From the NCBI RefSeq assembly GCF_000808015.1, contig NZ_JWHR01000070.1, forward strand, positions 1 to 25,265: a DNA stretch of 25,265 nt, in the 5' to 3' direction. The DNA comes from Terrisporobacter othiniensis (GTDB lineage: Bacteria; Bacillota; Clostridia; Peptostreptococcales; Peptostreptococcaceae). Every line of letters begins with the position of its first letter. Position 1 is the first letter of the stretch. A program made the position numbers and the translations under genes. Positions 15,132 through 24,330 of this stretch are shown here, in pieces. The notes below the pieces were generated by a model that saw nothing but the letters and a program-made list of their open reading frames with translations, did no database searches and was not told the origin of the DNA.

Positions 15132-15890
15132 ATGGATAAAAAATTAAAATATTTTGTATATAGTCAAAACTCACTAAATACTTATAAATCATGTCCTTTT
15201 AAGTTTAAATATAAGTATATAGATAATATAAACTGGAAATATGATGACTTAGGAAGTAGAGAGTATTATGATAGCTTAAAGTATGGGCGAGATTTTCACT
15301 TATTATGTGAAAGATACTTTTGTAATATTCCTTTAGGAAAAATTGAAGATAAAAACTTCAATAAATGGATAAGTAAAATAAAAGATATACTACCAATTGA
15401 AGAAGAAAATATATATTTACCGGAATACGAAATGAATCTAAATTTAAATGGTAGAAATATTGTGGCAAAGGTTGACTTAGTTATAATAGAGAAGGATAAA
15501 ATAAATCTTTGGGATTGGAAAACAGAAAATCAAGAAATTACATATAAAAATGCACTTAATAGAATGCAAAGTACAGTGTATATGTTTTTAGCTGAAGAAA
15601 TAATAAGAAAGAATTTCTACAGTGATTATAAAATTGAAAATATAAGCATGAATTATTATCAGCCAGCTTTAGATAATAAACCAATTACAATAAATTATAA
15701 TGAAAAACTTCATGAAGAAAATAAAATGAAAATTTTAAATAATATCAATAATATAGAAAATACGGATTTTTATAATGAAGATAATATAAATAAAAATTTA
15801 AATCACTGTAAATATTGTGAGTTTAATAAGCTTTGTAACAGTGAAAATGTAAATTATGAAATTTTGGAGGAAGACATTTATGGGCCTTAG
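15132..15890 (+). CDS. Stand-alone PD-(D/E)XK nuclease with Fe-S cluster (RecB/Cas4-like)
   Basis: 252 aa. The RecB/Cas4-type nuclease core is complete: SxNSLNTYKSCPFKFKY N-terminus (Cys21), YGRDFHLLCE (His56), VAKVDLVI (Asp115), LWDWKTEN (Asp128, Lys130) and QSTVYMF (Gln146, Tyr150). A C-terminal Cys cluster C-x2-C-x5-C (226, 229, 235) together with Cys21 gives the four ligands of a [4Fe-4S] cluster that pins the ends of the domain, as in AddB and Cas4. It is the nuclease missing from the two upstream helicase-like proteins. There are no cas1/cas2 genes or CRISPR repeats in the window, so a Cas4 role is not supported. Its last 11 bases overlap the addB start. Confidence 0.9.
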   Translation: MDKKLKYFVYSQNSLNTYKSCPFKFKYKYIDNINWKYDDLGSREYYDSLKYGRDFHLLCERYFCNIPLGKIEDKNFNKWISKIKDILPIEEENIYLPEYEMNLNLNGRNIVAKVDLVIIEKDKINLWDWKTENQEITYKNALNRMQSTVYMFLAEEIIRKNFYSDYKIENISMNYYQPALDNKPITINYNEKLHEENKMKILNNINNIENTDFYNEDNINKNLNHCKYCEFNKLCNSENVNYEILEEDIYGP

Positions 15891-18800
15891 ATTTGTATTA
15901 GGCAAGGGAGGTATAGGAAAGACAACCTTTATGCTAAATGAAATAAAACAAAGAGTGCAAGATAATGAAACAAGTCCTGTAATTCTTTTAGTTCCAGAAC
16001 AATACTCATTTGAGATGGAAAAAAATATGTCAAAACTTTTCCAAGGAGAAGAAAAGGACAAGTATTTAAGAAGTAGAGTACTTAGTTTTAAAACTATGAG
16101 TAGTATAGTATTTTCAAAGGTAGGGGGCCTTACTGATATAAATATTAACTCAAGTGGTAAGGCTATGATTATATATAAATCCATAGACAAAATTAGTAGT
16201 GAATTAAAAGTTTATGGCAGATCATCAACACAATCTGGTTTTGTAGGTTCTATAACAGATATGATATCAGAATTAAAGCAATATAATGTATCACCAGATA
16301 TGTTAGAAAATATAGCAGGTGAAATGGAGAATGAAACATTAAGGTATAAATTAATGGATATTGCTAAGATTTATGGAGAATTTGAGAAAAATCTACACGA
16401 AAATTATGTGGATTCTCAAGATTTGTTAACATCTTTAGGGGAAAAGCTACAGATATGTGATTACTTTAAAGATTCATACATTTATATAGATGAATTTACT
16501 GGTTTTACACCTAATCAGTATGGAATTATAAAAGAATTATTAAAACAAGCTAAGGAGGTTTATGTTTCTTTAACCATAGACTCTTTAACTCAATTTACAT
16601 ACTCAAAAAATGATGCATTTTCAAGAACGAAGTATACATATGAAAAGTTATATAAAATGGCATCAGAAGAAGGAGTAAAAATACATACTAATATAAATTT
16701 GAATGCTGAAAATGTAAAAAGATTTAAAGGAAATGAAGAACTACAGCATTTAGAAGCTTTTTATCATGCATATCCATATAGAAAATATGAAAAAGAAACT
16801 AAATATATAAAAATTAAAGAATTTAATAATTTATATGATGAGGTTGAGCAAGTTGCAAAAGATATTGTCCATCTAGTTAGAGAGAAAAAAGTAAGATACA
16901 AAGATATAACTGTGGCAACTAGAGATTTAAATAGATATGACTTTTTAGTACGTTCAATTTTCAAAGAGTATGAAATACCAAACTTTATAGATTCTAAAAG
17001 AGAAGCTAAGAGTAACCCAATTATAGTATTGATACTTTCTGCCCTTGAAATGAGAAATAGAAGATACTCTTATGAGACCATGTTTAGATATTTAAAAAGT
17101 GGGCTTATAGGAGTAAGTGATGAAGATATAAGTTTGATGGAAAACTATGTACTTCAAAATGGAATCACGGGTAAAAAATGGTTTGAAGAAAAATGGGAGT
17201 ATAAAGTAAATCAAAACTATTTGGCTGAAGAAAGTGAATTTGATTTGGAACAAAAAGAGAGAATAAATGAAACTAAAAATCAAATATTAGAGCCAATTAT
17301 AAAGTTACAAAATAAGCTTGATAAGAAAAGTAAGACAGTAAGAGAAATTTGTACTTATGTATATGAATTCTTATTAGATATTAATATGGAAGAAACTTTA
17401 GAAAATTTAATTAATAACTTTACACAAAAAGGTGATTTGGAAATTGCTAATGAGTATTCACAAGTTTGGCAGATAGTAGTAGATATACTAGATCAAATGG
17501 TGGAGTTAATGGGTGATGAAAAAATATCTTTAGATAAGTTTATGAAAGTTATAAGTCTTGGATTTGATGAGTATGAGTTAGGTCTTGTACCTCCAAGTAT
17601 GGATCAAGTTTTAGTAAGTTCCATAGATAGAATGAAAAATTCCAATACAAAACACCTTTATTTAATAGGAACTACAGATGGGATTTTCCCGCTGATTTCA
17701 AAAGAAAGTGGTTTGCTTAGTGATAAGGATAGAGACTCTTTAGGTGAAAAAGGTATAGAAGTTGATATAGATAGCAAAACAAAAACTTATGAAGAACAGT
17801 TTTTAGTTTATAAATCTTTAACTTATACAAGTGAAAATTTAACTATAAGTTATCCTATCTCAGATCATGAAGGAAAAACTCTGAGACCTTCTATAATTGT
17901 ATCTAGACTTAAAAAAATCTTCCCAAATATCAATATAAAAAGTTATGTGTTAAAAGACTTAGATAATTCTTCAGAATCAGCTTTAGACAATATAACAGTA
18001 AAAGCACCTACTTTTAATGAGCTTATAAATGCTATTAAAGAGTTTGAAATTAGAGGGGATATTAATGAAGTTTATTTAGATTTATATAGATATTTCCTAG
18101 GTGATGAAGAATATAAAAATAAATTGGAGAAAGTAGTAAGTGGATTAAGTTATACAAACCAAGTGGAAAAAGTAGAAAGAGAAAAAATTAAACAATTATA
18201 TGAAAATAAAAACTTAAGTATTTCAAAGTTGGAAAGATATGCTCAATGTCCATTCTCTTATTTTATACAATATGGACTAAAAGCACAGGAAAGAAAAGAG
18301 TACTCTTTCACAGCACCAGACTTAGGTTCATTTATTCATAATATACTTGATATTTTCTCTAAATCTTTAAATAAAGATAAATTAAACTGGCATGAAATAG
18401 ATGAAGATTATATAAGAAGTAGAGTATCCATTATTGTGGATGAGATGGTAAGTAAAATACCTGGATTTATCTTAAATTCTTCTGAAAGATACAAGTATTT
18501 AGCTTATAGATTAAAGAAAATGCTGGTTTCTGCAATTAGTATTATTTCTATGCAAATAAAACAAGGAAACTTTGAACCTGTGGACTATGAAGTTAGCTTT
18601 AGGAAAAATGGCAAATATCCACCTATAAAAATAGTATTAAATGATGGTGAAGAAGTAACCTTAGTTGGACAGATAGACAGAATAGATGAATTAGAAAAAG
18701 ATGATAACAAATATATTCGTATTATAGATTATAAGTCAGGAGATAAGTCTATCAATTTAACTGAAGTTTACTATGGATTGCAGTTACAATTATTAGTTTA

Positions 18801-19341
18801 TCTTGATGCTATTATAGATAGTGATAGGTATAAAAAAACAAACTTAAAACCAGCCGCTATTCTTTACAACAGAATAGATAATCCTATTGTAAGAAGTAAC
18901 GAAGATCAAAAAGACTCTGTAATAAATGAAGAAATATTAAAGAAGCTTAGAATGAATGGTTTAGTGTTAAAAGATGTGGACATTATCGGAGAAATGGACA
19001 TGTCCCTTAAAGAAGGAGAGAGAAAAACTTCTTTAATTATACCTGCTAATTTCGATAAAAATGGAAATATAGGTAGATATACTAAAGGTGTTACAGAGTC
19101 AGAATTTGATACTTTAAGAGAGTATGTAAAGTATGAAGTAAAAGAGCTTTGTGAAAGAATGGTAGGAGGAGATATAAGTATAATTCCATGCAAAAATAAA
19201 AATGGAACATCTTGTGATTTCTGTACGTATTCATCAATCTGCCAATTTGATACTTCAATAAAAGGAAATATTTATACTATTCTTAATGATAAAAGCGATG
19301 AAGAGGTAATAAAACTAATGGAGAAGGAGGTTAAGAAATAG
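15880..19341 (+). CDS. addB: AddB: helicase-nuclease subunit B
   Basis: 1153 aa from ATG 15880, chosen over an in-frame ATG 24 bases upstream because GGAGG (15866-15870) is well placed and the product then begins MGLRFVLGKGG as AddB proteins do. It has a P-loop GKGGIGKTT (8-16) and the ILLVPEQYSFEMEKNM strand. An inactivated helicase body, which in AddB scans for Chi, occupies the middle. The C-terminal nuclease contains Cys790 (YAQCPFSYF), Asp933 (GQIDRID), Asp950/Lys952 (IIDYKSG), the QLQLLVYLD motif, and the Fe-S cysteines 1112, 1115 and 1121 (CDFCTYSSIC). This pattern matches the known AddB nuclease with its [4Fe-4S] cluster. AddAB resects double-strand ends to Chi to start RecA-dependent repair and degrades foreign linear DNA. 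addA starts on the last base of the stop codon. Confidence 0.97.
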   Translation: MGLRFVLGKGGIGKTTFMLNEIKQRVQDNETSPVILLVPEQYSFEMEKNMSKLFQGEEKDKYLRSRVLSFKTMSSIVFSKVGGLTDININSSGKAMIIYKSIDKISSELKVYGRSSTQSGFVGSITDMISELKQYNVSPDMLENIAGEMENETLRYKLMDIAKIYGEFEKNLHENYVDSQDLLTSLGEKLQICDYFKDSYIYIDEFTGFTPNQYGIIKELLKQAKEVYVSLTIDSLTQFTYSKNDAFSRTKYTYEKLYKMASEEGVKIHTNINLNAENVKRFKGNEELQHLEAFYHAYPYRKYEKETKYIKIKEFNNLYDEVEQVAKDIVHLVREKKVRYKDITVATRDLNRYDFLVRSIFKEYEIPNFIDSKREAKSNPIIVLILSALEMRNRRYSYETMFRYLKSGLIGVSDEDISLMENYVLQNGITGKKWFEEKWEYKVNQNYLAEESEFDLEQKERINETKNQILEPIIKLQNKLDKKSKTVREICTYVYEFLLDINMEETLENLINNFTQKGDLEIANEYSQVWQIVVDILDQMVELMGDEKISLDKFMKVISLGFDEYELGLVPPSMDQVLVSSIDRMKNSNTKHLYLIGTTDGIFPLISKESGLLSDKDRDSLGEKGIEVDIDSKTKTYEEQFLVYKSLTYTSENLTISYPISDHEGKTLRPSIIVSRLKKIFPNINIKSYVLKDLDNSSESALDNITVKAPTFNELINAIKEFEIRGDINEVYLDLYRYFLGDEEYKNKLEKVVSGLSYTNQVEKVEREKIKQLYENKNLSISKLERYAQCPFSYFIQYGLKAQERKEYSFTAPDLGSFIHNILDIFSKSLNKDKLNWHEIDEDYIRSRVSIIVDEMVSKIPGFILNSSERYKYLAYRLKKMLVSAISIISMQIKQGNFEPVDYEVSFRKNGKYPPIKIVLNDGEEVTLVGQIDRIDELEKDDNKYIRIIDYKSGDKSINLTEVYYGLQLQLLVYLDAIIDSDRYKKTNLKPAAILYNRIDNPIVRSNEDQKDSVINEEILKKLRMNGLVLKDVDIIGEMDMSLKEGERKTSLIIPANFDKNGNIGRYTKGVTESEFDTLREYVKYEVKELCERMVGGDISIIPCKNKNGTSCDFCTYSSICQFDTSIKGNIYTILNDKSDEEVIKLMEKEVKK

Positions 19342-22300
19342 TGAGCTCACCAAAATGGACGAAAGAACAGCAAGAAGTAATAGACAGTAGAGAATGCAAT
19401 TTGCTAGTAGCAGCTGCTGCTGGTTCTGGAAAAACAGCAGTACTAGTTGAGAGAATAATACAAATAATAACAAATAAAGAAAAACCTGTAGATATAGATA
19501 GCTTACTAGTAGTTACCTTCACCAATGCAGCAGCAGCGGAAATGAGAGAGAGAATAGGAGATGCTATTGGTAAGGCATTGGAGAAAAATCCGGAAGATAG
19601 CCATTTACAAAATCAGTTGGTGTTGTTAAACAAGGCAAGTATAACTACAATACACTCTTTCTGTTTGGAAGTAATTAAATCAAACTTCCATAAAATAGAC
19701 TTGGACCCTAATTTTAGAATGGGAGATGAAACGGAATGTACTATTTTAAAACTAGAAACCATAGAAGAAGTTTTTGAAGAATTTTATGAAGAAAAAGAAT
19801 ATGATTTTTATAAATTGGTAGAAAGCTATAGTGAAAAAAGAGGAGATACTAACTTACAGCAAATGGTACTTAGTATTTATTCCTTTGTAATGTCTTCACC
19901 TTATCCAATGAAATGGTTAGAAGATAGCGTGAATGATTTTAATATAGATGATGACTTTGATTTTTCCACATCAAAATGGGCAAAAATTATTTTAGACACT
20001 ATAAAAATACAAGTTAATGGTATAGTAAATAATTTTGATAAAGCTTTAGAAATGGTAGATGGAATTGAAGAATTAGAAACTTTTGCCGATAAATTAAAAA
20101 TAGAATATAAAATGATAAAAAATTTATTAGATAGTTGTGATGAAAGTTGGGAAGATGCATATAGAGCAGCCATAACTTTAGAATTTGAAAACTATGCAAA
20201 AGGAGTAAAAAGAATTCCTAAAGGAGCAGAAGAATATATAAAGGATGCAAAAGATAAAGCAAAAAAAATAAGAGATGATGCTAAAAAATCTTTAGAGTCT
20301 ATACAAAGCTCTATTTTTAATAAAAATGTGCCGGCTTTAAATAAAGAAATAGAAATGCTATATCCAATAGTAAATTCTTTAAGTAAAATACTTAAAAGAT
20401 TTATTGATTTATACAGTGAAAGAAAAAGAGAAAAGGGTATAATTGACTTCAACGATATAGAACATTTTGCACTAGCTATCTTAACAAAAGAAGATGAAAA
20501 TGGAAATATTAATGCAAGTGATGTAGCATTAGAGTACAGAGAAAAATTTTATGAGATATTTATAGATGAGTATCAGGACTCCAACTTTGTACAAGAAGTT
20601 TTACTTTCAACAATAGCGAAAATTGAAACTCCAAATAGATTTATGGTTGGAGATGTTAAGCAAAGTATTTACAGATTTAGACAAGCAAAGCCAGAAATAT
20701 TCTTAGACAAGTACGCTACTTATGGTACAGAAAAGGGCGAAAAAAATAGAAAAATAATGCTTTATAAAAACTTTAGGAGTAGAAAAGAGGTTATAGACAG
20801 TTGTAACTATGTTTTTGAAAATATAATGAGTAAAAATATAGGTGAAATTGAATATACAAAGGATGAAGCATTAAATCTGGGAGCTTCTTTTAAAGAAAAT
20901 CTAGAAGAAAAAGTAATTGTGGGGGGACCTACAGAAATTCATCTAATGGAGAAAGCTCAAAAAACTATAGAAGAAAATCAAAATGATGAAGAACAACCAG
21001 AAGAAGAATTAGATAACATACAATTGGAAGCTCGTATGGTTGGGAAAATTATAAAAAATTTAATGGCACCAGATGAAGAAGGAAATACATATAAAGTTTA
21101 TGATAAAAAGCTAGATGATTATAGAGTAGTGGATTTCAAAGATATAGTAATATTACTTAGAGCTACATCTGCATGGGCACCTGTATTTGCTGATGAATTG
21201 ATAAACATGGGTATACCTACTTATGCAGATATAGGTATGGGGTATTTTGATACTATTGAAATTAAAACTGTAATGTCGTTTTTAAGAATAATAGATAATC
21301 CGATGCAAGATATTCCACTATTATCTGTTTTAAAATCACCAATACTTCCTTGTACATCATTTACACCAGAAGATTTTATAGATATCAGATTAGAAAACAA
21401 TAACACTAATCTTTATGAATGTATGAGATTAATAAGTGAAGGTGAAGAAGAGCAAAAGAAGGAAATAAGAGAAAAATGTAGAAGTTTCTTAAGTGAGTTA
21501 AAAGAATATAAGGAAAAATCTTTATATATGAGTACGGATGAATTTTTATGGCACTTATACATGAAAAGTGGCTACTATGCTTATGTTGGAGCACTTCCTA
21601 GTGGAAGTCAAAGACAAGCTAACTTAAAGATTTTATTTGAAAGAGCAAAACAATTTGAAGAAACTAGCTTTAAGGGTATTTTCAACTTTATAAACTTTAT
21701 AGATAAAATTAAAAAATCCAATTCAGATATGGGAAGTGCGAAAACTCTTGGAGAAAATGCCAATGTAGTGAGAATAATGTCCATACATAAAAGTAAAGGT
21801 CTAGAGTTCCCAATAGTGTTTTGCTCTGCCATGAGTAAAAATTTCAATACTATGGACTTTAAAAAGGACATGTTATATCACTATGAATTAGGTTTTGGCC
21901 CACAACTTGTAGACATAGACAGACGAATATCTTATCCAAGTATTGCAAAAGAAGCATTAAAATATAAAATGAATTTGGAAAATCTTTCGGAAGAAATGAG
22001 AATTTTGTATGTTGCCTTAACAAGAGCTAAAGAAAAACTTATACTAACGGGAGCTGTAAAAGATATTCCAGGAGCACTTCATAAATGGGGGAAAAGCTTA
22101 GATGGAGATAATCCTGTTTCTCAATATGATGTGCTAAAGGCTAAAAACTATTTAGATTGGATTATGCCTTCTGTATTAAAGCATAAGGACTTTAAAGAAA
22201 TAAGGAAGGCTTATGACATAGATGTATTATCACAATCTAACCATGATTCCAAGTGGTCATTAGATACTTGGGAAAGAGATGATGTAATAGTGGAAGAAAA

Positions 22301-23102
22301 AGAAGAAGAAACTAATATAGAATCTTTGTTGAAGGAAATGGAAGAAAAAAGTGTTGATGCTGATCATAGTTCAAAGATAAGTGAAAAATTAAACTATGCT
22401 TATCCTTATGAAGAAAGTGTAAAAGTTTCGGCGAGTATATCTGTATCAGAAATAAAAAAAATGCAAAGTACACATGAGGAAGACTATTCAAAGCCTTTGT
22501 ATGAAGAGAAAGTAACTTTAAAAAGGCCATTATTTATTCAAGAAAGTGAAGCAAAAAATAAAATAAACCCACTGGAAAGGGGTACAATAGTCCATTTGGT
22601 TATGGAAGTTCTAGATTTAAATAGAATAAATACAATTGATGAAATAAAAACTCAAATTAAAGATTTAATTAAGAGGGAAATAATAAGTGAAAAACAATCA
22701 CTAGTTATTAATCCTTTCAAAATATATAAATTCTTTAAATCTAAGATAGGTAAAAGAGCACTAGCATCACACTTTATAAAAAGAGAGCAAAGTATATATT
22801 CTCAGATAAAAATGAATGATATTTATCTAAATAATGAAGATATTCAAAATAATAGGGCAACATATGAAGAAGAGAGTCTAATGCTTAGAGGTATCATTGA
22901 CTTATATTTTGAAGAAGATGATGAAATAGTAATAGTAGACTATAAAACGGACTATATAGATGAAGATAATAAACAAGAGGTAATAGATAGATATAGAAAG
23001 CAATTAGACTTATATGCAGAAGCTTTAAATAAGCTTACGGGTAAAAAAGTTAAGGAAAAATATTTATATCTATTTAATATAGATGAAGAAGTTAAATTAT
23101 AA
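19341..23102 (+). CDS. addA: AddA: helicase-nuclease subunit A
   Basis: 1253 aa, start GTG 19341 overlapping the addB TAG by one base, with AAGGAGG at 19324-19330. The N-terminus WTKEQQEVID is the Q motif, followed by Walker A AAAAGSGKTA (about 23-32), Ia VVTFTNAAAAEM, Ib TTIHSFC, II FIDEYQDSN (Asp409/Glu410), III VGDVKQSIYRFRQA, V SIHKSKGLEFP and VI ILYVALTRAKEKL. The C-terminal RecB-type nuclease has His1085 (GTIVHLVMEVLD), Asp1187 (GIIDLYF), Asp1200/Lys1202 (VDYKTDY) and the QLDLYAEAL motif. It is the motor and the 3'-strand nuclease of the AddAB enzyme. Length and domain order are normal for clostridial AddA. Confidence 0.97.
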   Translation: MSSPKWTKEQQEVIDSRECNLLVAAAAGSGKTAVLVERIIQIITNKEKPVDIDSLLVVTFTNAAAAEMRERIGDAIGKALEKNPEDSHLQNQLVLLNKASITTIHSFCLEVIKSNFHKIDLDPNFRMGDETECTILKLETIEEVFEEFYEEKEYDFYKLVESYSEKRGDTNLQQMVLSIYSFVMSSPYPMKWLEDSVNDFNIDDDFDFSTSKWAKIILDTIKIQVNGIVNNFDKALEMVDGIEELETFADKLKIEYKMIKNLLDSCDESWEDAYRAAITLEFENYAKGVKRIPKGAEEYIKDAKDKAKKIRDDAKKSLESIQSSIFNKNVPALNKEIEMLYPIVNSLSKILKRFIDLYSERKREKGIIDFNDIEHFALAILTKEDENGNINASDVALEYREKFYEIFIDEYQDSNFVQEVLLSTIAKIETPNRFMVGDVKQSIYRFRQAKPEIFLDKYATYGTEKGEKNRKIMLYKNFRSRKEVIDSCNYVFENIMSKNIGEIEYTKDEALNLGASFKENLEEKVIVGGPTEIHLMEKAQKTIEENQNDEEQPEEELDNIQLEARMVGKIIKNLMAPDEEGNTYKVYDKKLDDYRVVDFKDIVILLRATSAWAPVFADELINMGIPTYADIGMGYFDTIEIKTVMSFLRIIDNPMQDIPLLSVLKSPILPCTSFTPEDFIDIRLENNNTNLYECMRLISEGEEEQKKEIREKCRSFLSELKEYKEKSLYMSTDEFLWHLYMKSGYYAYVGALPSGSQRQANLKILFERAKQFEETSFKGIFNFINFIDKIKKSNSDMGSAKTLGENANVVRIMSIHKSKGLEFPIVFCSAMSKNFNTMDFKKDMLYHYELGFGPQLVDIDRRISYPSIAKEALKYKMNLENLSEEMRILYVALTRAKEKLILTGAVKDIPGALHKWGKSLDGDNPVSQYDVLKAKNYLDWIMPSVLKHKDFKEIRKAYDIDVLSQSNHDSKWSLDTWERDDVIVEEKEEETNIESLLKEMEEKSVDADHSSKISEKLNYAYPYEESVKVSASISVSEIKKMQSTHEEDYSKPLYEEKVTLKRPLFIQESEAKNKINPLERGTIVHLVMEVLDLNRINTIDEIKTQIKDLIKREIISEKQSLVINPFKIYKFFKSKIGKRALASHFIKREQSIYSQIKMNDIYLNNEDIQNNRATYEEESLMLRGIIDLYFEEDDEIVIVDYKTDYIDEDNKQEVIDRYRKQLDLYAEALNKLTGKKVKEKYLYLFNIDEEVKL

Positions 23103-23118
23103 AAATTAAGGAGGAGCC

Positions 23119-24330
23119 ATGAAATTTATTCATACATCAGATTGGCATATAGGTAAAAATCTAGAAGGCCATTCAAGATTAGAAGAACAAGAAAAGTTTT
23201 GCAATGATTTTGTAAAAATTGTTGAAGAAAACAATATAGACATGGTTATTATTGCTGGAGATGTGTATGATACTTCAAATCCTCCAGCTGGAGCAGAAAC
23301 TTTATTTTATAAAACAGTTTGTAGATTAGCCGATGATGGAAATAGATGTGTATTAATTATAGCAGGTAATCATGATAATCCAGAAAGATTAACTGCTGTA
23401 TCACCTCTTGCAAAAGAGCAAGGAATCATAATTCTAGGTTATCCACTAAGTAGCGCAACTGAGGAAAAATATAAAGGTTATGAGATTGTGAAAGCCAGTG
23501 AGGGATGTTTAAAATTAGACATCAAAGGAGAAAAAGTAACTGTAATTACACTACCTTATCCTAGTGAAAAAAGATTAAACGATGCTATCAAAGATGTGGA
23601 AAGTGAAGAAGAATTACAAAGAACTTATTCTAATAAAATAGGAGATATATTTAGAAAATTAGAAGAAAATTTTGAAGAAGATAGTATTAATATAGCAGTA
23701 TCTCATTTATTTGTATGTGGAGGGGATCCATCTGATTCAGAAAGACAAATACAACTGGGAGGAAGCCTTGTAGTTGATAAACGTGATTTACCACAAAATG
23801 CTCAATATACAGCCTTAGGTCATTTACATAAACCACAAAAGGCATCTGAAAGGCTTAATGTTTACTATTCGGGATCACCATTACAATATAGTGTAAAAGA
23901 GAGAATTTATGCTAAGGGAGCAAATATAGTAGAAATACATGCGAAAGAAGAACCTGTAATTGAAACAATATACTTTAATAATTATAAACCTATCGAGGTT
24001 TTTAAATGTAATGGCATAGAAGAGGCCTTAAAAGTATGTGAAGAAAATAAAGATAGAGATATATGGTCTTATTTTGAGATAAAAACAGATGAAGTTATAA
24101 GTCAAGAAAATATAAAGAAAATGAAGGGATATCTAAAGGATATTATTGAAATAAAGCCAATTATTACATCTGATTATGATGAAGAAGAAATTGATTTAAA
24201 GGAAAAATCTATGGCTCAATTATTTAATGATTTTTATAAATTTAAGGAAAAATGTGAACCAAGAGGCGAACTCATGGACTTATTCTTAAACATAGTAAGT
24301 GAAGAAGGTGAAAACGATGAAACCAATTAA
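23119..24330 (+). CDS. sbcD: SbcD: Mre11-type nuclease subunit of SbcCD
   Basis: 403 aa, AAGGAGGAG just before ATG 23119, 16 bases after addA. The calcineurin-like phosphoesterase metal ligands are in order: TSDWHIG (Asp8, His10), AGDVYD (Asp48), GNHDNP (Asn84, His85), VSHLF (His196) and LGHLHKPQ (His235, His237). With SbcC it forms the bacterial Mre11-Rad50 complex, which cleaves hairpins and protein-blocked DNA ends. The full family length is kept, including the C-terminal capping region. Its position after addBA makes one end-processing operon. The end overlaps the sbcC start by 14 bases. Confidence 0.97.
   Translation: MKFIHTSDWHIGKNLEGHSRLEEQEKFCNDFVKIVEENNIDMVIIAGDVYDTSNPPAGAETLFYKTVCRLADDGNRCVLIIAGNHDNPERLTAVSPLAKEQGIIILGYPLSSATEEKYKGYEIVKASEGCLKLDIKGEKVTVITLPYPSEKRLNDAIKDVESEEELQRTYSNKIGDIFRKLEENFEEDSINIAVSHLFVCGGDPSDSERQIQLGGSLVVDKRDLPQNAQYTALGHLHKPQKASERLNVYYSGSPLQYSVKERIYAKGANIVEIHAKEEPVIETIYFNNYKPIEVFKCNGIEEALKVCEENKDRDIWSYFEIKTDEVISQENIKKMKGYLKDIIEIKPIITSDYDEEEIDLKEKSMAQLFNDFYKFKEKCEPRGELMDLFLNIVSEEGENDETN

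Noticed and set aside
15856..15879. Longer addB start at ATG 15856
   Set aside because: It lies before the GGAGG site that serves ATG 15880, and AddB proteins begin with the short segment just before the P-loop.
15132..15890. Cas4 of a CRISPR-Cas adaptation module
   Set aside because: The domain is Cas4-like, but there is no cas1, cas2 or repeat array in the window and the neighbours are repair genes.
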